From contig CACZJL010000021.1 in assembly GCA_902781505.1 (NCBI GenBank), positions 1 to 35,874 of the forward strand: 35,874 bases of DNA. The letters run 5' to 3'. Below the pieces are notes generated by a model. It ran no database searches, was not told the origin of the DNA, and was given only the letters and a program-made list of their open reading frames with translations. The translations under genes were made by a program, and so were the position numbers. Position 1 is the first letter of the stretch. Each line of letters starts with the position of its first letter. Shown piece after piece: positions 30,541 through 35,874 of the stretch. The stretch is from an uncultured Lachnospiraceae bacterium (GTDB lineage: Bacteria > Bacillota > Clostridia > Lachnospirales > Lachnospiraceae).

Positions 30541-31494
30541 TTATTTATCGTTTACAGTAGAGGCAATCACAGTCATCTTTCCTGTCATCTTAACATCGCC
30601 AAATCCGCATGGAAGAATCAGATGATCTCCCTTTTTCACAGTTTCACCGTTACAGGTTCCCTCCCCCTCAATCACACTGAGGTTCAGGAATGGATGAGTC
30701 TGCTTAAATGCAATCTCTCCATCAAGCGTCAGCTTGAAAATACGGTAATACTTGCAGGCAATCAGCTCATTCCACTGATTCTTTGGCAGATCCTGCGTAT
30801 GAAGCTTACTGTCTTCAACAGACTTAGCAGGTACCTGAATCACATCGATGCTCTGCTCAACATGAAGCTGACGAAGCTTTCCATCTACAAGACGGTCATA
30901 ATCATAGACACGGTATGTAATATCACTGTTCTGCTGCGTCTCAAGAAGGAGGCAGCCGGAAGTAATTGCATGAACCGTACCCGGATCAATCTGAATCAGG
31001 TCACCCTTTTTAATCGGAATTCTTCTGATAAACTGATCCCACTTCTTATTGTGAATCATATCAGCGAGTTCTTCGCGTGTTGTCGCATTGTGACCAACAA
31101 CCAGCTCGGCATCCTCAGGGCAGTCAATAATATACCAGCACTCCATCTTACCCAGAGAGCCATCCTCATGTTCAGCTGCGTATGCGTCATCCGGATGCAC
31201 CTGAATACTTAAATCCGCCTTTGCATCAATAATCTTTATTAATAACGGAAAGACTTCTCCGGAGAGATTTCCGAATAAATCTCTTCTCTTCTCCCAGAGA
31301 GAGCGTAAAGTCTCGCCCTTAAACTCTTCTGTCTCAATTGTAGCGTCGCCATTCTTGTGAGCTGCAATACCCCAGCACTCACCTGTGGAGTCACCCGGAA
31401 TCTCATATCCAAAATCAGAACCGAGGCGTGTTCCTCCCCATACCATCTGCTTAAAGACTGGATTACATCTGATAATCGGTTTCTTCTCACTCAT
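30541..31494 (-). CDS. manA: Class I mannose-6-phosphate isomerase
   Basis: 317 residues. It interconverts mannose-6-phosphate and fructose-6-phosphate. The zinc-site motifs of the type I cupin enzyme are present: QVHPDD (about 90-95), KMECWYII with its Glu, and TVHAITSG. The ATG at 31494 is preferred to the one at 31524 because GGAG lies 9 nt upstream and MSEKKPIIRCNPVFKQMVWGG is the normal start. It lies 44 nt downstream of the alpha-galactosidase and ends at the strong hairpin, so mannose and galactose use may be linked, as in galactomannan breakdown. Confidence 0.93.
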   Translation of the reverse strand: MSEKKPIIRCNPVFKQMVWGGTRLGSDFGYEIPGDSTGECWGIAAHKNGDATIETEEFKGETLRSLWEKRRDLFGNLSGEVFPLLIKIIDAKADLSIQVHPDDAYAAEHEDGSLGKMECWYIIDCPEDAELVVGHNATTREELADMIHNKKWDQFIRRIPIKKGDLIQIDPGTVHAITSGCLLLETQQNSDITYRVYDYDRLVDGKLRQLHVEQSIDVIQVPAKSVEDSKLHTQDLPKNQWNELIACKYYRIFKLTLDGEIAFKQTHPFLNLSVIEGEGTCNGETVKKGDHLILPCGFGDVKMTGKMTVIASTVNDK

Positions 31495-31538
31495 TTTTAT
31501 TTTCTCCTTGAAATCTAATATCAATGGACTTTAGCACT

Positions 31539-33788
31539 TTATAAGATTTCTGTCAATTCCAGGCAAAGCCCAGTAAAATCGGCCATCTCACGCGCAACAA
31601 TCAGTCCCGCATACATCAGCACGTCACCGGAATACGTTCCCCACAACCGTTTACTGCCATTTGCCACGGAAACCTCGCGAACTTCGTACGTCGCTTCCTC
31701 TTTGAGCCCTTTAAGTTTCAGAATATGACTCTTCTCATTGGGCTGAGAAAGCACCTGCACCACAAACACCACCGCATGATTCTTCTCATTACTCACGACC
31801 ATGTAACTGTCATACACGTTATTCTCGCGGTAGCTTGCCAGACGATAATACTCGCCGGTGCGAATCAGCTCGCTGAATTCCTTCATAAGCTTAACCTGAA
31901 CCGGAATCTGCGCGCGGTCCTCGTCACTGATTTTCGTGATATCAAGCTCATACCCGAAGGTTCCTCCCATCGCTACGAGTCCTCTTGTGGCAAATGGTGT
32001 GACTCTTCCAACCGTATGATTTGGCACATCGGACACATGCGCACCGATTGTAGAAAGCGGATACAGAAGCTGCGTTCCTTCCTGAATAGCCAGTCGTTCC
32101 ACAGCGTCCGTGTCATCAGAGCACCAGAACTGCGGGCTGTAATATAACATGCCGGGATCAAATCTTCCTCCACCCGCCGTACAGTTTTCAAGTAAAAGCT
32201 GTGGGAAGTCTTTCAGTAATCTCTCCTGCATCGCATAAACTGCTAAAATGTGCCGGTGAAGAACCTCTCCCTGTCTGTCAGGAGGAAGAAAGAGACTGTG
32301 TCCCTCCGTAATCGGACGGTTCATATCCCACTTCACATATTCCACATTGGCCGACTCAAGTACCGCCTTCAGACGGCTGTAGACGTACTCTGTCACTTCC
32401 GGGTTACAGAAATCAGCAGTATATTCATGGCGGACCATGACCGGTGTACTTTCCGGATACTGATATACCCAGTCCGGATGGGCACGGTAGACATCCGAAT
32501 CCGGAGAGATATTTTCCGGTTCAAACCAGATGCCAAACTTCAGACCAGCCTTATTCACGGCATCGACCAGTGGTTTCAATCCACCTGTAAGTTTCGCTTC
32601 ATTCACATACCAGTCACCAAGAGACGAATCATCACCATTTCTATGACCAAACCAGCCATCATCCATGACCAGCATCTCAATGCCGGACTTTGCGGCCTCT
32701 TCTGCAATGGCCTGAAGCTTCTCACTGTCAAAATCAAAATATGTCGCTTCCCAGTTATTAATGAGAATCGGACGTCTCCTATCCTTATAGAATCCACGAA
32801 TCAGATGATTCCGATAAAGCGTATGCAGACTTCTGGTCATCTCAGATAAACCCGAAGCAGAATAGGTCATCACCACCTCCGGCGTCTGAAATGATTCGCC
32901 GGAAGAAAGCTTCCAGCGGAAATGCTCCGGATGAATGCCCATCACCATTCTCACCTGGGAGAACTGATTCTTAATAGCCTTTGCCAGAAAGTTGCCCGAA
33001 TAAACGAAGTGCATCGCATACACTTCGCCGGAATCACAGGTAGTTCCGCGACTCAAAAGCGCCATAAACGGATTCTCCTGATGTCCGGACACGCCCCGGT
33101 ATGATTCCCTGGAAAATGCTCCAAATCCCAGTTCCACCCGTTCCATGTGGCGTTCTCTTGCCCATGCTCCGTGCAGGGTCAGAACTTCAAATCGCTCTTC
33201 CGGATTCGCATTCAGCGTCATGCAGGCAGAGAGTGCCTTATTCAAATAAATAACGCCCTCACCTTCATTTACAATTTTCACCGATTTCGTGATTACATCG
33301 GTATCGGCAAATGCAGAGTATAAAAGCTCCACACGAATTTTCTCGTTCACGTCTCGAAGCACGATTTTTAGGGACTGCACACTCGACTCATCACCGAATG
33401 TATGCGGCAGTCCCTCAAGGTCTGGCTTGCCGTTAAGTATTTCAAAAGAGTCAAAGGTTGGTTTTACCAGAATTTCACTGGTTCCATGCCCGTTTTCATG
33501 AATTGCTGGGCGGGAGACAGACAGACAAGTCTCATTAAAATTACCATTGTTTGAGGCCGGATACTCATAGGCGAAAACGTCCTCAAACTTTCCCTCTTCT
33601 CTTGCAGCGCTTTCCGGCGTTCCAGGATATTCCTCCGTATGCCACAGATCTGCGAAATTCATAGATCTGACGCGCCTTCCATAATACAGCTGTCCAAGAT
33701 ACTTTCCATCAGCGAGGCCAAGCACCAGGCTGGTTTTAGGCGTATCAAGCTTAAACAGTTTCTTTTCCTGATTTACTGTAATCTTCAT
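31539..33788 (-). CDS. Alpha-galactosidase, glycoside hydrolase family 36
   Basis: 749 residues, the usual GH36 size (about 730-750). The N-terminal beta-supersandwich (LGLADGKYLGQLYYGRRV; LSACMTLNA; YRGVSGHQENPFMAL) precedes a TIM barrel with NNWEATYFDFD, MDDGWFG, GIWFEPENISPDSDVYRAHPDW, the nucleophile Asp in YVKWDMNR (about 484-490) and the acid/base Asp in SDDTDAVERLAIQ (about 556-566). It releases terminal alpha-galactose from raffinose-type sugars or galactomannan. No signal peptide is seen, so it is cytoplasmic. The ATG at 33788 is preferred to 33872 because GGAG lies 10 nt upstream and MKITVNQEKKLF is the normal start; it overlaps the end of the HD-GYP gene by 38 bp. Confidence 0.95.
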   Translation of the reverse strand: MKITVNQEKKLFKLDTPKTSLVLGLADGKYLGQLYYGRRVRSMNFADLWHTEEYPGTPESAAREEGKFEDVFAYEYPASNNGNFNETCLSVSRPAIHENGHGTSEILVKPTFDSFEILNGKPDLEGLPHTFGDESSVQSLKIVLRDVNEKIRVELLYSAFADTDVITKSVKIVNEGEGVIYLNKALSACMTLNANPEERFEVLTLHGAWARERHMERVELGFGAFSRESYRGVSGHQENPFMALLSRGTTCDSGEVYAMHFVYSGNFLAKAIKNQFSQVRMVMGIHPEHFRWKLSSGESFQTPEVVMTYSASGLSEMTRSLHTLYRNHLIRGFYKDRRRPILINNWEATYFDFDSEKLQAIAEEAAKSGIEMLVMDDGWFGHRNGDDSSLGDWYVNEAKLTGGLKPLVDAVNKAGLKFGIWFEPENISPDSDVYRAHPDWVYQYPESTPVMVRHEYTADFCNPEVTEYVYSRLKAVLESANVEYVKWDMNRPITEGHSLFLPPDRQGEVLHRHILAVYAMQERLLKDFPQLLLENCTAGGGRFDPGMLYYSPQFWCSDDTDAVERLAIQEGTQLLYPLSTIGAHVSDVPNHTVGRVTPFATRGLVAMGGTFGYELDITKISDEDRAQIPVQVKLMKEFSELIRTGEYYRLASYRENNVYDSYMVVSNEKNHAVVFVVQVLSQPNEKSHILKLKGLKEEATYEVREVSVANGSKRLWGTYSGDVLMYAGLIVAREMADFTGLCLELTEIL

Positions 33789-35514
33789 CCCGGTATTTCT
33801 CCCTGATTTGTAAGATTTCGTTTTGCGTTTCGGCAAATGTATCAAATACATCCGGGTCAAAGTGGGTTCCACGTTCCGCCTTCATTATACGGATGATATC
33901 CTCTACCTTAAATTCCTTTTTATATACACGCTCAGAAGACAATGCATCAAATACGTCGCAAACCGCAATAATCCTTGCGGCAAGAGGGATTTCATCTCCC
34001 TTTTTCTTAAATGGATATCCGCTTCCGTCCCACCATTCATGATGATACAACGTCAAATCCCTTGCAATGTCAAAGTATGGCATAGCTCCGATTCTCTCCT
34101 CGATCTGATCAATAATCTCGCCGCCAAAAATCGGATGCATTTTCATAATCTCATATTCTTCTCTGTTAAGCGGCCCCTTCTTATTCAGAATGGTATCAGA
34201 AATACGAATCTTTCCGATGTCATGCAGCGGCGCAGAAATTCGAAGTTGCTGAATATACTCATCCGTCAGAATTTCAGGATACAGATTCCTAGCCTTCATC
34301 GCCTTCGCCACAACCTCTACATAACCCGAGGTTCGCATGACATGCTCACCCGTATTCAGGTCACGGTTTTCGATAATGTCCGCAAGCGTCGCAATGATAT
34401 TCGTCTGCATCTTAGTAATTGTCTCTTTTTCGGCCTGTTCCCTCTGCATGGAATCCATCAGCTCCTGAATCAGCGACTGGAACGTCTGCCCAAGCTCCTC
34501 AATCTCATCACCGGTATGCACATCCATACCACGGAGTGCCGCAAGCGTATTCTCCCTGATATTGGCATCTTCTTTCATTGCAGAATCCATGATGCGCGTC
34601 ATTCTTGTTATATTAAATACGATATTATAATCATAATAATACAGAATAAAAAAAGCCAGTAGAATCTCAACCCCAACAACCACACAGAATACGCGTGCCG
34701 CAAATACCATCTGCTGTTGTCTCATCACGCTGATATATTCATCTGTCAACAGACTCACCGGAATCATTCCATCAAGTTCCCTTAAAGAATGTGCAAACTC
34801 CATAAAGGTATAAATGAGCGTAGCAAATGCAATGACGCAGCTTGTCACAAATGTTATCAGCGTAACCTTATGTCTTATAATCGATGTGTGGCGTAATTTC
34901 ACGTTCAGATTTCGATTGGATTCCTTCATAATCCGCTCAGGTATCGCCTTTAAAATAAAATAGGCAACCAGCAGTACAATCAGTTTTTCAACTGCTTCAA
35001 TTGCAACATTCACAGGATACCCCCAAAGATAAGGCGAACCTCCAAATGCATTTGTAACAAAGGAAACAGCCGGGTAATTCGCCTGTGTCTGTATTTCGAA
35101 ATTGTTCAGATATTTGGTCAGAAATTCTCCTCCGATTCCATGAATCAGAAACATCGTCGGCCAGACTGTTAACAGCATCTTCTTTATGGAACCGAAATAC
35201 CCTTTCTCATAAAAATAAGAAACCAGATATCCGGTGATAATGCTGAGAATTGCATAGTAAAAATGCGTAATATCCCCTATTGACATAAATACGTCATAGA
35301 TATATCCTGCCGTAATTCCCGCAAGCGGCCCTAAAAGGCAGCTTAATAACACGGTTCCGACTGAATCGCATCGAAAATTTTCATATACGCTGCTGGCAAC
35401 CGTTCCGCCTGCAACATTAAGAAGCATCGCCAGAATAAAGAGTAATACTGCATGTACTCCTTTCCAGAAACGCTGGTTGTTCGTAATCGTAATATGGGTA
35501 AATCCCAGGTCCAT
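33751..35514 (-). CDS. Membrane HD-GYP signalling protein with ECF-S-like N-terminal domain
   Basis: 587 residues. The N-terminal part (about 10-190) has five or six membrane segments, with a pattern (LLNVAGG, LGPLAGITAGYIYDVF) like the substrate-binding S component of ECF transporters or LytS-type 5TM sensors. Two further segments (about 215-235 and 270-292) flank a short extracellular loop, then a HAMP-like linker (about 300-345), a coiled coil and an HD-GYP domain (about 365-580) with HDIGK (about 431-436) and HHEWWDGSGYP (about 490-499). HD-GYP enzymes degrade c-di-GMP. The ATG at 35514 is favoured because GGAGG is 8 nt upstream; the ATG at 35520 is only 2 nt away. GH36 follows with overlap. 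Confidence 0.9.
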   Translation of the reverse strand: MDLGFTHITITNNQRFWKGVHAVLLFILAMLLNVAGGTVASSVYENFRCDSVGTVLLSCLLGPLAGITAGYIYDVFMSIGDITHFYYAILSIITGYLVSYFYEKGYFGSIKKMLLTVWPTMFLIHGIGGEFLTKYLNNFEIQTQANYPAVSFVTNAFGGSPYLWGYPVNVAIEAVEKLIVLLVAYFILKAIPERIMKESNRNLNVKLRHTSIIRHKVTLITFVTSCVIAFATLIYTFMEFAHSLRELDGMIPVSLLTDEYISVMRQQQMVFAARVFCVVVGVEILLAFFILYYYDYNIVFNITRMTRIMDSAMKEDANIRENTLAALRGMDVHTGDEIEELGQTFQSLIQELMDSMQREQAEKETITKMQTNIIATLADIIENRDLNTGEHVMRTSGYVEVVAKAMKARNLYPEILTDEYIQQLRISAPLHDIGKIRISDTILNKKGPLNREEYEIMKMHPIFGGEIIDQIEERIGAMPYFDIARDLTLYHHEWWDGSGYPFKKKGDEIPLAARIIAVCDVFDALSSERVYKKEFKVEDIIRIMKAERGTHFDPDVFDTFAETQNEILQIREKYRDEDYSKSGKETV

Positions 35515-35569
35515 CCTCATGACCTCCAGCAATAATTTCCCTCATCGCCTTGTATTCCCAACAGTTTAA

Positions 35570-35578
35570 AGTATAGCA
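35570..35578 (-). promoter_or_regulatory. Extended -10 of the HD-GYP operon
   Basis: Minus-strand TGCTATACT (35578-35570), about 55 bp before the start. No good -35 lies at 16-18 bp. The 12-mer TTGTGCTATACT also occurs at the promoter at 30465. Confidence 0.5.
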
Positions 35579-35649
35579 CAATGAAGCCGCATGCACACCC
35601 GTACACCTCAAAGTCCGCTAGTATACTGATTTCTCATGTTCTGTCTATT

Positions 35650-35687
35650 AAAAAAAAAAGAACTCAGAGAACAATCTCTGAGTTCTT
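35650..35687 (-). terminator. Terminator after the tRNA genes
   Basis: Perfect 13-bp stem, 35658-35670 with 35675-35687, loop ACAA, then a long T run on the minus strand. Confidence 0.93.
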
Positions 35688-35692
35688 AATAG

Positions 35693-35763
35693 AGGCGACA
35701 GGCGGATTCGGACCGCCGATCAGGGTGTTGCAGACCCACGCCTTACCACTTGGCTATGTCGCC
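35693..35763 (-). tRNA. tRNA-Cys (anticodon GCA)
   Basis: 71 nt on the minus strand. Acceptor arms GGCGACA and TGTCGCC pair, with T as discriminator base, which fits Cys. The anticodon loop CTGCAAC reads GCA within the stem GGGT/ACCC. The T arm has GGTCCGAATCC. CCA is not encoded. It is 14 nt downstream of tRNA-Asn in the same transcript and is followed by a strong terminator. Confidence 0.97.
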
Positions 35764-35777
35764 GTATATACAAAAAG

Positions 35778-35849
35778 CTCCCCGAGTAGGGCTCGAACCT
35801 ACAACAACTCGGTTAACAGCCGAGTGCTCTACCATTGAGCTATCGAGGA
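35778..35849 (-). tRNA. tRNA-Asn (anticodon GTT)
   Basis: 72 nt on the minus strand. Acceptor arms TCCTCGA and TCGGGGA pair with one G-T, discriminator G as expected for Asn. The anticodon loop CTGTTAA reads GTT, closed by CTCGG/CCGAG, and the T loop is GTTCGAGCC. CCA is not encoded. The t6A synthase gene (tsaC) in this window modifies ANN-decoding tRNAs such as this one. Confidence 0.97.
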
Positions 35850-35874
35850 ATACACATTCAATAGATTTGCTGTT

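Noticed and set aside
33823..34662. 279-codon plus-strand frame
   Set aside because: Shadow of the HD-GYP gene, whose motifs are unmistakable in the minus frame.
1..35874. CRISPR array, insertion sequence or prophage
   Set aside because: No regularly spaced repeats, no transposase or integrase, and no terminal inverted repeats flanking a mobile unit were seen.

Overview
The window looks like chromosomal core sequence from a low-to-moderate G+C, Gram-positive, spore-former-related Clostridium-class bacterium, most likely a gut or rumen Lachnospiraceae. The grounds are strong AGGAGG ribosome sites, sigma-A promoters with frequent extended -10 elements (TGnTATAAT), and a set of Firmicutes genes: spoVG, mecA, the gdpP-rplI-dnaB and rpsF-ssb-rpsR operons, the glgC/glgD pair, a DnaD-type primosome protein, a 391-residue PRPP synthetase, DUF951, DUF402 and DUF1858. 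The family assignment is an inference; no 16S gene is present. No transposon, integrase, prophage or CRISPR array was seen.

Layout. 1-318 (-): 5' part of a secreted protein. 885-3586 (-): glgC-glgD-spoVG. 3870-5258 (+): murC, followed by a terminator. 5276-7749 (+): a cluster of DnaA boxes, then a DnaD-domain primosome protein and a DnaC/DnaI-like helicase loader. 7903-9078 (+): PRPP synthetase. 9156-11141 (-): a large unrecognised surface protein. 11250-11729 (+): DUF402 protein. 11820-16007 (-): GH18 hydrolase, tsaC/sua5, a ywlE-like phosphatase homologue, rpiB and dCMP deaminase. 16081-16531 (-): about 450 nt with no convincing gene but with its own promoter and a strong terminator, a candidate non-coding RNA. 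16648-17598 (+): mecA. 17679-18401: divergent DUF1858 protein and a 56-residue ferredoxin. 18517-22378 (-): gdpP-rplI-dnaB. 22467-25031 (-): thioester/Cna-B surface adhesin. 25271-26360 (-): rpsF-ssb-rpsR. 26475-30365 (-): sugar nucleotidyltransferase, Wzz-like protein, degenerate CpsD-like protein, sirtuin, DUF951. 30541-35514 (-): HD-GYP membrane protein, alpha-galactosidase, mannose-6-phosphate isomerase. 35693-35849 (-): tRNA-Asn and tRNA-Cys.

How it fits together. Replication start is well represented: a DnaA-box-controlled promoter drives the DnaD-like and loader genes, and the replicative helicase DnaB and SSB lie elsewhere in the window. Carbohydrate and envelope functions recur: glycogen precursor synthesis, MurC, GH18, a Wzz/CpsD-like pair, GH36, ManA and the secreted protein at the left end. 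Signalling is represented by GdpP (c-di-AMP breakdown) and an HD-GYP protein (probably c-di-GMP breakdown). The most unusual items are the candidate structured RNA at 16081-16531, the DnaA-box array, a YwlE homologue whose catalytic cysteine is replaced by aspartate, and a CpsD-like protein without a P-loop next to a Wzz protein with a long acidic tail.
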